From Paenibacillus shirakamiensis (lineage in GTDB: Bacteria > Bacillota > Bacilli > Paenibacillales > Paenibacillaceae): a stretch of DNA of 64,000 nt. The number at the start of each line of letters is the position of its first letter. Position 1 is the stretch's first letter. The stretch spans positions 930,001-994,000 of the forward strand of contig NZ_JAGGLD010000001.1 of assembly GCF_017874255.1 (NCBI RefSeq). The letters run 5' to 3'. Position numbers and translations under genes: made by a program. The notes beneath the pieces were generated by a model, which saw only the letters and a list, made by a program, of their open reading frames with translations, did no database searches and was not told the origin of the DNA. This document shows positions 28,298-37,627 of this stretch, one piece after another.

Positions 28298-29105
28298 AAC
28301 TCACTTCCTTTTCCATTATTTAGGTACAAATTCAAATTACCACAGATGAGACATGTTGTATACGTGTCATTTTAACAAATTGCGCATATGTAAAAAGTAA
28401 CATTTTTATACATTTTATCCCTTTTTAAAGGTAATTTTACCTAATTATTTAATTATTTTACAATAAAAGTCTTTACTTACTGAAATTTTATAACTATATT
28501 ATTAGTACAAATTAAGATGCATATGTAAATAATATACTAGCTCTGAAAAGCATTTTCAAATACATAAAATTAGTAATCATCTTTGTGTAGTACTAGAATT
28601 GTATTTTACCTACAAGTTCGACAAAATGAGGGGAGGAGTAGATACACTTAATGTCTCAGTAATGCACGATATCAGAACCTATGAACAAGCTGTAGCAAAA
28701 AATGTTATACAATCAAAATTAATTCACTCCAATGCATTATACTAGAATACACCCCTCAAATCTTTAAACCACACAAAAGACAAAGTCACTTTGTACATTC
28801 GCAAGAAAGTCACATTTCTTATTGATTACAAAGCAACACTTTCAATCTTTTTCAATGCTCTTGCATTCAACTTATGCCTAAGTACTTTACTTGCATAACC
28901 TCATGAGCGCATGAATCCTCTCACTTTCTATGCTGTTAACTGAACTACCCTTTTGATATAACAACACAACGACTCTTCTTTCCAGTCAAAATAACGTTAT
29001 TCTTCATGTTCATTTCCCTAATGAATTCTATTTAATATACTTCTAAATTCTGAGCAGCGTTAGGCAGAAATTTATTTAGCAAGTGAAATGAATAGGAGGG
29101 ACTCT
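28298..29105. other. Long AT-rich intergenic region upstream of cluster A
   Basis: About 800 bp without a convincing gene separates the divergent small secreted protein gene from galU. It must hold both promoters. A frame open over about 70 codons ends at 28745, but its only ATG (28626) has no ribosome binding site. GTCAC-containing strings recur near 28783 and 28810. I see no palindrome strong enough to call an operator and no riboswitch I recognise. Confidence 0.5.
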
Positions 29106-29990
29106 ATGAAGATCCGTAAGGCTATCATACCCGCAGCAGGTCTGGGTACACGCTTTCTCCCCGTAACTAAAGTTATGCCGAAAGAAATGCTTCCAATCGT
29201 GGACACGCCAGCCATTCAATTTATTGTTGAAGAGGCCGTGGCTTCTGGCATTGAAGACATCATTATTGTGAGCGGAAAAGGTAAAAGAGCTATTGAAGAT
29301 CATTTTGACCGATCTTTTGAACTGGAAAAAGCGTTGCTTGAAAAAGGCAATATTGAACTATATGAAAAAGTCATCTCTTCCTCTAATTTGGCGGATATCC
29401 ATTATATAAGGCAAAAAGAACCAAGAGGGCTTGGACATGCTGTGTGGTGTGCTAGAAAGTTCATAGGAAATGAACCTTTTGCGGTTTTGCTGGGAGATGA
29501 TATTGTTCAATCTGCTGTCCCTTGTCTCAAACAGATGATGGATATTTTTTACCAAAATCAATCCTCGGTCATCGGCGTACAGCCTGTTCCTTACAGTGAA
29601 GTGTCCCGCTATGGAATTGTCGATGGAGAATTTATGGGAAATGGCCTCTATGAAGCGAGGGACTTTATTGAGAAACCTTCAATGGACAAGGCACCTTCGA
29701 ATTTGGCCATCATGGGGAGGTATATTCTAACCCCCGCTATCTTTGACATATTGGAACATCAAGAAGTAGGTGCAGGAGGAGAAATACAGCTCACAGATGC
29801 GATTGCAAGTTTGAATGATTTTGAACGTGTATTAGCCTTTGAATTCAATGGGAAGAGACATGATATTGGCGATAAAGTAGGCTTCATCAAAACCACAATT
29901 GAATATGCCTTAAAAAAAGAAGAAATGCGTAGTGAGATTCTAAATTTCATCCACGATATCATAGCCAAGGAAGCAAACATCAAACTCTAA
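29106..29990 (+). CDS. galU: UTP--glucose-1-phosphate uridylyltransferase
   Basis: This enzyme makes UDP-glucose from UTP and glucose-1-phosphate. The 294-residue protein has the nucleotidyltransferase motif [20 protein letters not shown], the glycine loop [10 protein letters not shown], the metal Asp in LLGDDIV and the sugar-binding FIEKPS. ATG at 29106 was chosen over 29088 because AGGAGGG lies 8 nt upstream. It opens the 14-gene cluster A and would supply UDP-glucose for the glycosyltransferases and epimerase in it. A housekeeping copy may exist elsewhere; this cannot be seen here. Confidence 0.93.
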   Translation: MKIRKAIIPAAGLGTRFLPVTKVMPKEMLPIVDTPAIQFIVEEAVASGIEDIIIVSGKGKRAIEDHFDRSFELEKALLEKGNIELYEKVISSSNLADIHYIRQKEPRGLGHAVWCARKFIGNEPFAVLLGDDIVQSAVPCLKQMMDIFYQNQSSVIGVQPVPYSEVSRYGIVDGEFMGNGLYEARDFIEKPSMDKAPSNLAIMGRYILTPAIFDILEHQEVGAGGEIQLTDAIASLNDFERVLAFEFNGKRHDIGDKVGFIKTTIEYALKKEEMRSEILNFIHDIIAKEANIKL

Positions 29991-30019
29991 AGAATGATGA
30001 ACTGTATGGAGGGATACAC

Positions 30020-31180
30020 GTGAAATTTTCTATGTATTGGCACAATGGACGAAGCTTAGGTCACACAGCGGAAACAGCTAAAATTGCTAAATATTTCACC
30101 ACTCAATATAGTGATCTATCTCTTTCTGGATTATCGGGTGCATTTAAGGGATTGGATTTGCTCCCTTCAAGTATGGATATGGTCAAGCTGCCTGCTTTTA
30201 CGAACTATGATTCACCCAAAGGGTGGGGTACTTCCGGGCGTCAAGGACTTCCATCAGAAGCTTTGTTTGCATGTAGGGCGGAGATGGCGGAAGTATTCAT
30301 TCGTCATTATACGCCGGACTATTTCTTCGTGAATCATCTACCTTTTGGGGCAGAGAATGAACTCATACCTGCGCTCAACACAATGAGAAGCGGTGTAAAA
30401 GTTCTGACATTGCGAGGGGTATTATTCGATCGAGAAAAGACAAATCGATTATATTTCACTGGAGAGCCGGCTCGGTGGATTGAGCAGAATTACGATTATA
30501 TATGTGTGCATATAGATCCAGCTATTTTTAGCTTAGAGGATTACTATGATATTCCGTCTCAACTACTGGATCGTATTCATTATACAGGTTACTTAATTGA
30601 CGATTATACAGTTACGCCAGGTCAAGCTCGGGAGCAGCTCGGTTTGCATCCAGACGAAAAAATCATCGTAGCTAGTATGGGAGGTGGACAAGGGGCTTAT
30701 CGCATATGGGAGAATATGGTCAAATCTCTCCTGAAAAACAAAGAGCATTTTGATCAAGCCTACATTGTGACAGGTCCATACCTAGAAAAAGATGATGCGA
30801 TTCGTTTGAAAAAATGGGCGGCAGAACTTCCTTGGTTACATGTCCTAGAATATGTGCCCAACATGATGGCATGGATGGCAGCTTCCAATTTATTTATTGG
30901 TGCGGCCGGTTCGAATATGCTAGGTGAGATTCTTGCCACCAAATGCAATGCTATCGTCATTCCTCGTCAGGTCCGGGAAGTGGAACAAAAGATTCACTCG
31001 GCCTTGCTTAAGGAGCGGGGATTCGTTCGAGTATGTGATCTTGAGGGTGTCTACGATGGAAAGTTGGATCAACAAATATATGACGGTCTTCAAGAACCTA
31101 TAGCCTTCCGTCAATCCATTCAGATGAATGGCACTTCTGCTTATAGCGACATATTAAATTTGAATAAAATATTAGTCTGA
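30020..31180 (+). CDS. MurG-like (GT-B, GT28-type) glycosyltransferase
   Basis: This 386-residue protein starts with WHNGRSLGHTAET, a GT-B N-terminal loop. Its C-terminal donor domain has IIVASMGGGQGAYRIWENM, VLEYVPNMMAWMAASNLFIG and the GAAGSNMLGEILATKCNAIVIP block that binds the nucleotide sugar in MurG-like enzymes. It starts with GTG behind TGGAGGGA. It lies 29 bp after galU and 27 bp before a second glycosyltransferase. The acceptor is unknown. Confidence 0.82.
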   Translation: MKFSMYWHNGRSLGHTAETAKIAKYFTTQYSDLSLSGLSGAFKGLDLLPSSMDMVKLPAFTNYDSPKGWGTSGRQGLPSEALFACRAEMAEVFIRHYTPDYFFVNHLPFGAENELIPALNTMRSGVKVLTLRGVLFDREKTNRLYFTGEPARWIEQNYDYICVHIDPAIFSLEDYYDIPSQLLDRIHYTGYLIDDYTVTPGQAREQLGLHPDEKIIVASMGGGQGAYRIWENMVKSLLKNKEHFDQAYIVTGPYLEKDDAIRLKKWAAELPWLHVLEYVPNMMAWMAASNLFIGAAGSNMLGEILATKCNAIVIPRQVREVEQKIHSALLKERGFVRVCDLEGVYDGKLDQQIYDGLQEPIAFRQSIQMNGTSAYSDILNLNKILV

Positions 31181-31207
31181 TAAAGATAAAATCATTGAGG
31201 TGATATT

Positions 31208-32287
31208 GTGGCTGAGAAGATTCCTCCTGTAACCATATTATTACGATATTTTACGGTGGGTGGCTTGGAACGGGTCGTTATTGATTTGGCTAATTCATAT
31301 GTAAAACAAGGTGTAGATACACAAGTGGTCGTCATGTCAACGGGTAAAAGAAACTCACTTATTTCGGAACTCGATCCTCTAGTCAAGGTGTCTTTGTTGT
31401 CAGGCTCACTAAGAGAAAAATTAACGAACCTCAGAAATTTAACCAAAGATAGAATTGTTCATATTCACTTTGGAGATGGTCGTATCCACCCACTCATTAG
31501 AACTGCATTGCTTGGAAGAACGGTTGTCGTTACTTACCACAGTGTCTACAGCCACAAGCGCAATTGGTTCATTAACCGAGCAGATCAATTCTGGGCTTCC
31601 AAAGCTTCAGAGATCGTGGCCGTATCCGAAGCCGTGAAAAGTTTTGCGGTGCAAGATGTGCATATTCCCTCGGGCAAAGTGACAGTCATTCGTAATGGTG
31701 TCGAGATCAATGCCGGCCAAAATGAGGTCAAATCCGATGATGCAATGATTACTTTAATATCTCTAGCGAGTCTGTATCCTCATAAAAATCATATGGTTCT
31801 TTTTAAAGCTATGAGTATTGCTAGAAAAAAAGGATTGCGTGTGAAATTGATTGTCATTGGTGATGGACCCTCTATGGCAGATCTGTATCAGTATGCTATT
31901 CAAGAAGGAATCAATGAGAATATTGAGTGGTATGGAGCAGTGTGGAAGAGATCGATTGTTCAGTCTTTGCTACGTGATTCCGACATATTTGTGTCGGCCA
32001 GCAATTTCGAAGGCATGCCGATTTCGATTCTTGAAGGCATGTCCTATGGACTACCGATGATTTTGTCGGATATCTCCTCCCACAGAGAACTTGCAGATAA
32101 CTCTGCCCTATACTTCTCACCAACGAATCCAGAGGAAATGGCCGAGCTTCTTGTTCGTCTAACTAGCAACAAAATACTTTATGAACAGCTCAAAGTCTAC
32201 AGCTTGTCCCGTGTCCATAATTTTCATTTGAATAATTGTGTACAGGATTACCTTAAGGTCTATCAAAAGGCTGCTGGGGACGCATGA
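31208..32287 (+). CDS. GT4-family glycosyltransferase
   Basis: This 359-residue GT-B enzyme has the N-terminal FTVGGLERVVIDLA, a VTVIRNGVEI inter-domain block, LIVIGDGPSM, and the retaining E-x7-E region FEGMPISILEGMSYGLP. In many antibiotic pathways a GT4 enzyme attaches GlcNAc or a related sugar to a cyclitol. Start is GTG with GAGGTGA upstream. It overlaps the NagA-like gene by 4 bp, so glycosyl transfer and deacetylation may act in sequence. Confidence 0.9.
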   Translation: MAEKIPPVTILLRYFTVGGLERVVIDLANSYVKQGVDTQVVVMSTGKRNSLISELDPLVKVSLLSGSLREKLTNLRNLTKDRIVHIHFGDGRIHPLIRTALLGRTVVVTYHSVYSHKRNWFINRADQFWASKASEIVAVSEAVKSFAVQDVHIPSGKVTVIRNGVEINAGQNEVKSDDAMITLISLASLYPHKNHMVLFKAMSIARKKGLRVKLIVIGDGPSMADLYQYAIQEGINENIEWYGAVWKRSIVQSLLRDSDIFVSASNFEGMPISILEGMSYGLPMILSDISSHRELADNSALYFSPTNPEEMAELLVRLTSNKILYEQLKVYSLSRVHNFHLNNCVQDYLKVYQKAAGDA

Positions 32288-33471
32288 GTTCATCCTCATT
32301 CCTATTAAAAAACTGTACCTTATTTATCGATGACAAAATAACTTATAACGCTAATCTGCTCATCGTCCATGGCAAAATACACTCTATTCATGAGGACGAT
32401 GAACTGGACATCGATGTAGAGACCTGGGATATGCAAGGGAAGTATGTGTTTCCAGGTTTTGTTGACATCCACGTGCATGGAGCCCATGGACAGACGTTCA
32501 ACAGTTCATCGGTGGAGATCTGGGAAGATATCATGCTCGCTCATGCATTAGCGGGTTCGACCACCTTACTTCCAACTGTGATGACGGATACGAAACCGAA
32601 TATGCTACAGGCCTTAGCAGTGGGTACAGACCTGAATCGCCAAGGCAGGGTAGCAGGGATTCATCTTGAAGGACCCTATTTAAATTTTGAACAACGCGGT
32701 GCTCATGACGCCAAGGATTTATTACTCCCACAAGATGATTTCATCGAGAGCCTCCGTGACTACTTTCATGCAATCAAGTTAGTGACGTTAGCTCCTGAGT
32801 TAGAGGGAATGTCCTCTCTGATTCAGACATTACATGCACATCAGATTATTGTCTCCGCAGGACATAGTGTTGCGAATGCCCAAGTTATTGAGCGCAGCAA
32901 ACAGATCGGGTTGAGCCATTTTACTCATTTATGGAGTGGGCAGACACTACTAACCAAACATGGACCGTGGCGCAACCTCGGACTTATTGATATTGCCCTA
33001 AGTTCGGAAAATATGACAGCAGAAATGATAGCGGATGGCTTTCATTTGCCCGAAGAATTAGTAAAGATTGCATACCGTTGTCTGGGTAAGGATCGGCTGT
33101 GTCTCATCTCGGATGCCTCCGCAGGGACAGGACTACCTCAAGAAAGTCATTTTGTGATGGGTTCCTCAGAAGGCATCGTTAAAGAGGGTGTAGCTCTTAG
33201 CGTATGTGGGAATTCGTTCTGTGGAAGCACAAGTTTTTTAACTGACATATTCCGGTTCTGTGTTCATAAAGCAGGAATTCCTATAGCTGAAGCGGTACAG
33301 ATGGCGACTTCAACACCAGCCAAAATTATAGGTATCGATCATATTGTAGGCAGAATTGAACCAGGTAGAAATGCAGATCTACTTATAATGAATGAAGATT
33401 TAACCGTCTACTCCGTGCTACAACAAGGAGTCAAAGTGAAGGAGAAGATCCGAAGTTATGATTCCACTTAA
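32284..33471 (+). CDS. NagA-like amidohydrolase, diverged substrate loop
   Basis: This 395-residue protein has the metal and catalytic residues of N-acetylglucosamine-6-phosphate deacetylases: HxH in FVDIHVHGAHG, Glu in HLEGPYLN, His in SAGHSVANA, THLWSG and the Asp in LISDASAGTGLP. The loop after the second His block (LWSGQTLLTKHGPW) replaces the LFNAM-type segment kept in the true NagA at 16410. The substrate is therefore probably not plain GlcNAc-6-phosphate; an N-acetylated glycoside made by the overlapping GT4 enzyme is a reasonable guess. It overlaps the next gene by 14 bp. Confidence 0.8.
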   Translation: MSSSSFLLKNCTLFIDDKITYNANLLIVHGKIHSIHEDDELDIDVETWDMQGKYVFPGFVDIHVHGAHGQTFNSSSVEIWEDIMLAHALAGSTTLLPTVMTDTKPNMLQALAVGTDLNRQGRVAGIHLEGPYLNFEQRGAHDAKDLLLPQDDFIESLRDYFHAIKLVTLAPELEGMSSLIQTLHAHQIIVSAGHSVANAQVIERSKQIGLSHFTHLWSGQTLLTKHGPWRNLGLIDIALSSENMTAEMIADGFHLPEELVKIAYRCLGKDRLCLISDASAGTGLPQESHFVMGSSEGIVKEGVALSVCGNSFCGSTSFLTDIFRFCVHKAGIPIAEAVQMATSTPAKIIGIDHIVGRIEPGRNADLLIMNEDLTVYSVLQQGVKVKEKIRSYDST

Positions 33472-34564
33472 CAACCAGCGAGTAGGGATTTGTGGGATAG
33501 GGCATCGTGCCTTAAGTACGTATCTTCCTTTTTTTAAAAGTGAGGTTGCTACATCAAAAGGTTACGAACTTGTGGCGGTAGCTGATACGAATCCTGATCA
33601 ACTTACGAAGGCTCATCTCGATATGAGCGATCTCTTGCTGTTCGAATCCTTTGAAGAGATGCTTTCAGTCGTCCCCTTAGATTATGTAATTCTTGCAAGT
33701 CCAGATCATGTGCATTATGAACATATTCTTTTGGCATTAGCCAAAGTAAAGCATGTGATTTGCGAGAAGCCGATGGTGATTCATTCAGCACAAGCCCATC
33801 AAGTTCTCTTGGAGTTGAATCACTCTCCTTCCTCATTAATTGTGACGCATAATCTAAGGTATTTAAGTTTGAATTCGACCATTAAATCACTACTAAATCA
33901 GCGAAAGATAGGTCAGGTTACCGTTGTTCAATTCTCATATCATCTCCTGCCCGGACATGGGGCTAGCTATTATCGTAGATGGCATCGATATATGCAGAAT
34001 TCAGGTGGATTTGCAGTGACGAAGAGTTGTCACCACTTTGATTTGATTAATTGGTGGATAGAAGATCGACCGGCCGCCGTGTCGGGATACTCTCACCGAA
34101 ATTATTATATGCCCGACTTATATGTGGAAGGAAAGCCTTCGACAACCATACCTAAGGATGCTGAGCTAGATGATACCTGGGTAGCTTCCATTCAATACAC
34201 CAAAGGTGCTTTGGCTATGTATGTACTTCATACTTATTCCACATTTGAAGGATTTCATCTGATGATTAGTGGAACGAAAGGAAATTTAGAAGTGAAATAT
34301 GATAAAAATTCTACTTCTAATTACCAGATCACTTTCAATTATTTAGATGGACGTCGTGAAATGATTGAAGTTCAGCGAGAATCAGGTAGGCACTCTGGAG
34401 CGGACCAACAAATGCTAGAGCATCTGTTCAACATGAATGCAGATGATAGACGGTGTAGCGCTTTGGATGCGGCTTATGCCGTGGCTATTGGGGATGCAAT
34501 TAATAGATCTAGTTCTCAAGGAACAATCGTTCAAATCAGAGATGTATTCCCTTCTCTAGTGTAA
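33458..34564 (+). CDS. Gfo/Idh/MocA-family oxidoreductase
   Basis: This 368-residue NAD(P)-dependent dehydrogenase acts on sugars or cyclitols. The N-terminal Rossmann motif is GICGIGHRAL, the family EKP motif is in HVICEKPMVIH, and the catalytic His lies in TKSCHHFDLINWW. Enzymes of this family oxidise inositols, UDP-GlcNAc derivatives or scyllo-inosose-type intermediates. The start is translationally coupled to the NagA-like gene. Context with IolB-like and inositol-phosphatase-like genes favours a cyclitol or uronate-derived substrate. Confidence 0.88.
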   Translation: MIPLNNQRVGICGIGHRALSTYLPFFKSEVATSKGYELVAVADTNPDQLTKAHLDMSDLLLFESFEEMLSVVPLDYVILASPDHVHYEHILLALAKVKHVICEKPMVIHSAQAHQVLLELNHSPSSLIVTHNLRYLSLNSTIKSLLNQRKIGQVTVVQFSYHLLPGHGASYYRRWHRYMQNSGGFAVTKSCHHFDLINWWIEDRPAAVSGYSHRNYYMPDLYVEGKPSTTIPKDAELDDTWVASIQYTKGALAMYVLHTYSTFEGFHLMISGTKGNLEVKYDKNSTSNYQITFNYLDGRREMIEVQRESGRHSGADQQMLEHLFNMNADDRRCSALDAAYAVAIGDAINRSSSQGTIVQIRDVFPSLV

Positions 34565-34606
34565 TTGTTCATCTTCATATCATCTATCTAAGGAGATTGA
34601 TAAGAC

Positions 34607-35773
34607 ATGGGAGAATTGAATATATCGATATCTATTATGACTCACCCCATGAGGCGAAGGCTTGCAAAAGAAGTTGCGGAACAGCTTAGTCATGAGACTG
34701 TAGATATCATTATTGATCCCGACCCGTGGAGTGGTCCAGCTACATTAAGAACTTCCATAAAGGCATGGGCATCCATAAAACCAGACGCTACTCATCATAT
34801 CGTACTCCAAGACGATGTTCTGCTCGTAGATCAATTTATGGACCATGTTCGTGATGCGGTGAGTATGTCGCCACATACTCCGGTTGCATTTCACACAGAT
34901 TGGATGTCTAGAAATGGAATGGTCGTGCGCTTGGGTACTTGGTCTGGGGCTAGAATGATCGATGCGGTGCCCGAATATACTCCCTGTCTGGCTTTAGTCA
35001 TGCCGCGTCATCAAATTGAGGGATTCTTAAGTTTTGTTAAAGATTGGCCGGATCCGCTAGAGGCAGATGATGATGTAATGAGAAAATACTTCGCAGCTTA
35101 TCAGATTCAACTTAAATTAACCCTGCCTAATCTGGTAGAACATTTAAGATACAAGAGTCTCGTAGGCAATGATAGTCAAGGGAAGCGATCTTCTTCTTGT
35201 TTTGTCTCGACCTTGGAACCACAATATTTCCTAAAACCATCCACATGCCTTAGTGGATTGGATGATCTACCTTATTTTAGACGAGCTGAGATTACGCTTT
35301 ATTCCAGGCAAAAGCAGGACAGCTCTGAATATTATGAGCAGGGCACAGCAGCTTATGAGTGGAGTAAACTAGGTCTCAAAGAATTCGCCTCAAAGTATGA
35401 TATCGATCTGGATCACCTTATGGAACAATATAATTCTTTTCTAGATCAACAAGATGTAGATCAGATTCATCTGTGGTTAAAGTTACTCTCTCCCCGAGCG
35501 TTATGGGGGCTGTGGATCAGTGGCTATATTTTAGAATGGTCAAAAAGTTTAGCGCCTTTGTCGAATATAGCTCATCAGGAACATGTTCCTGAACAGGTAA
35601 GAGATAGGATTAGATCTACCTTAATTATTGGCGGGCTGTTCCCGGAAATGTCCCATCTTGAACTGATAGAACATACTAGCAATCTCATGCCTGTGGTCAA
35701 TGCAGGTATTGAAGCGGCTCATAAATCAAATGCAATGATACCATACCGAGGAGGGAGTGAGTCTCATGTCTAA
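34607..35773 (+). CDS. Possible GT-A-fold glycosyltransferase of unknown family
   Basis: This 388-residue protein has an N-terminal alpha/beta region (ISIMTHPMRRRLAKEVAEQL), then IIIDPDPWSGPA and HHIVLQDDVLLVDQF, where QDDV could be the metal-binding acidic motif of a GT-A enzyme. Residues TYTPCLALVMPR follow, and EADDDVMRKYF could hold a catalytic acid. The C-terminal 170 residues are helical and unrecognised. No close named family is apparent. GGAG precedes the ATG. It sits between a Gfo/Idh gene and the IolB-like gene, and a role in assembling the sugar product is inferred. Confidence 0.55.
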   Translation: MGELNISISIMTHPMRRRLAKEVAEQLSHETVDIIIDPDPWSGPATLRTSIKAWASIKPDATHHIVLQDDVLLVDQFMDHVRDAVSMSPHTPVAFHTDWMSRNGMVVRLGTWSGARMIDAVPEYTPCLALVMPRHQIEGFLSFVKDWPDPLEADDDVMRKYFAAYQIQLKLTLPNLVEHLRYKSLVGNDSQGKRSSSCFVSTLEPQYFLKPSTCLSGLDDLPYFRRAEITLYSRQKQDSSEYYEQGTAAYEWSKLGLKEFASKYDIDLDHLMEQYNSFLDQQDVDQIHLWLKLLSPRALWGLWISGYILEWSKSLAPLSNIAHQEHVPEQVRDRIRSTLIIGGLFPEMSHLELIEHTSNLMPVVNAGIEAAHKSNAMIPYRGGSESHV

Positions 35774-36524
35774 GACGTTACCATCATCTCTGGAGCTGGG
35801 TTCCAATCTTGCTGTGGAAGTTCGAACCCTGGAGGAAGGTCATCATTTCACGATAGAAACAGGACCGTCCGAGTATGTAATTGTAATTTTGACAGGTACC
35901 TGCAGTGTAAAGATAGAGTCAAGTGAACAAATGTTTGATCATTTGGGAGGAAGAACGAGTGTGTTCGACGGCGTGACAACTTCGGTATATCTACCCAAGT
36001 CTTGTCAAGCTTATATTGAAGCTAATAGCAGTACTACGAGTGTTGCACTCGTGTCCGCACATGCCCACACGGAGAGAGAAGCGTATGTAATTATGCCAAA
36101 TGAGGTACGCATTGAACACCGAGGACAAGCCTCATGGCAAAGAGAAGTACACACAATTATAACCGATTCGCACAAGACAGATGCCTTAATTGTGGGGGAA
36201 ACGTTCAGTACAACAGGAGTCTGGTCCGCTTATCCACCTCACAGACACGATCTAGATCAGCTCCCCAATGAATCGAATCATGATGAAATATTTTACTTTA
36301 GAATCGAACCAGACACTGGATTCGCCGTCCAAGTCAGTTATGAGACAGCTGCTTCGCCCAAGCAAGCTTCAATTATTCAGCATGAAGACTTTTTGTCAGT
36401 CAATGAGGGATACCATTCGTTCGTTGCAGCTGCGGGTCACAAGTTCTATTATTTGTGGGCTTTGGCAGGCAAAAATCGCAATTTTGTTATGCATGTAGAT
36501 GAGCAATACGACTGGCTGGAATAA
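35766..36524 (+). CDS. IolB-like isomerase (5-deoxy-glucuronate isomerase family)
   Basis: IolB converts 5-deoxy-glucuronate to 2-deoxy-5-keto-gluconate in inositol breakdown, using a metal in a double cupin. This 252-residue protein has the recognisable ligand block AYPPHRHDLDQLP, then HDEIFYFR and the late GYHSF. Length is slightly below that of IolB. ATG at 35766 was preferred to GTG at 35757 because GAGGAGGGA ends 9 nt before it. No other iol catabolic gene is present, so it is probably recruited for biosynthesis or acts on a related uronate. Confidence 0.78.
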   Translation: MSKTLPSSLELGSNLAVEVRTLEEGHHFTIETGPSEYVIVILTGTCSVKIESSEQMFDHLGGRTSVFDGVTTSVYLPKSCQAYIEANSSTTSVALVSAHAHTEREAYVIMPNEVRIEHRGQASWQREVHTIITDSHKTDALIVGETFSTTGVWSAYPPHRHDLDQLPNESNHDEIFYFRIEPDTGFAVQVSYETAASPKQASIIQHEDFLSVNEGYHSFVAAAGHKFYYLWALAGKNRNFVMHVDEQYDWLE

Positions 36525-36548
36525 TGTTGTGAAGGGAGGAATCCTGTA

Positions 36549-37589
36549 ATGACTCAAGAACTCATGATGTCAACGCATCTATGGCATGGACCCCGTCTTC
36601 CACTAGAAGAGAAACGTATTCCTATTCCTCAAATCGAAGATCGTCTTGATGTAGTCGTTCGCATTCGTGCTGCGAATTTCGGAGCCGCTCTCGGACGCGC
36701 GGTTACCGTAGGGCATCCCAAACTTAAGCCACCTGCGGTCCTTGGAACTCTAATTGCCGGAGATATCATTGCCAAAGGAGACGGTATTTCATTACCTTTA
36801 GGGGCCAGAATTACAGTCGATCCTCATCCGCCATGTAATCATTGTGCGAATTGCAGAAATAATCTAGAGGCACTCTGTACTACGAAATATACCTTGGAAC
36901 CAGGTGGCATGTCTGAATATGTACGAATACGTGGACCGCTTAGTCATTCCATTCATCTTATTCCTGAGCAGGTAACTTACGCAGAAGCAGCATATACAGA
37001 AATTGTGGCTTGTGTTATGGAAGCGACGCGCTTAGGAAATATCGAATTTGGGGATTCCGTTGTAATTATCGGGTGCGGACCTACCGCCCTGATTCAAATT
37101 CAGCTTGCACATCTGAGAGGGGCAGGTAAAGTCATCTGCCTATTCAACCATATGGAACGACAAGATCGAATTGCAGAGTTAGGGGCTATTCCAATTTACA
37201 GTTTAGAAGCTGACTTTGAAGAGACCATTCATCAGATCACAGACGGTGGAGCTAATACAGTAATAGAGCAGGTGGGTACCCCGGAGACCTATTCACTTGC
37301 CTTGAGGCTTGTACGCTCTGGTGGTACCGTAGTAGGATTTGGAGGTTCAAAGAAAGATACAAATATTCAGATCGATCCGAACTTCATTCATTATCAGAAT
37401 ATTACTTTTAAAGGTAGCTATCATTATCGGCGAGGAACATTTGAACGTGCTTTAAAGTTGTTGAATTTGAAGAAAATTCAATTGCATTCTATTCTTACGC
37501 ACTCGATCCCTTTGAACCAAGTGAATGAAGCTGCTGCGCTAATCAAGCACCCTGATTGTATTGCGTTAATGGTGCGGTCTCAAGATTAA
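36549..37589 (+). CDS. Medium-chain (MDR) dehydrogenase lacking usual catalytic zinc ligands
   Basis: This 346-residue protein has the structural-zinc lobe of zinc alcohol dehydrogenases (Cys96, Cys99, Cys102 and Cys110, CNHCANCRNNLEALC) and the NAD(P) motif VIIGCGPTALIQ. The first catalytic zinc ligand (usually in G-x-C-G) falls in ANFGAALGR, and the GHE motif reads GTLIAG, so both usual ligands are missing. It may use other residues or have no catalytic metal. It lies 24 bp after the IolB-like gene and 38 bp before the aldolase gene. Confidence 0.82.
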   Translation: MTQELMMSTHLWHGPRLPLEEKRIPIPQIEDRLDVVVRIRAANFGAALGRAVTVGHPKLKPPAVLGTLIAGDIIAKGDGISLPLGARITVDPHPPCNHCANCRNNLEALCTTKYTLEPGGMSEYVRIRGPLSHSIHLIPEQVTYAEAAYTEIVACVMEATRLGNIEFGDSVVIIGCGPTALIQIQLAHLRGAGKVICLFNHMERQDRIAELGAIPIYSLEADFEETIHQITDGGANTVIEQVGTPETYSLALRLVRSGGTVVGFGGSKKDTNIQIDPNFIHYQNITFKGSYHYRRGTFERALKLLNLKKIQLHSILTHSIPLNQVNEAAALIKHPDCIALMVRSQD

Positions 37590-37627
37590 GTATCCTATTA
37601 AATATCTCTGTAGAAGGAGTAGGTTCA

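Noticed and set aside
28528-28745. Frame open for about 70 codons in the gap before galU, with an internal ATG at 28626
   Set aside because: No ribosome binding site, AT-rich composition and no recognisable motif; a chance open frame is the simpler reading.
29076-29303. Minus-strand ORF over the galU start
   Set aside because: Shadow of galU in another frame, with no ribosome binding site or recognisable motif.
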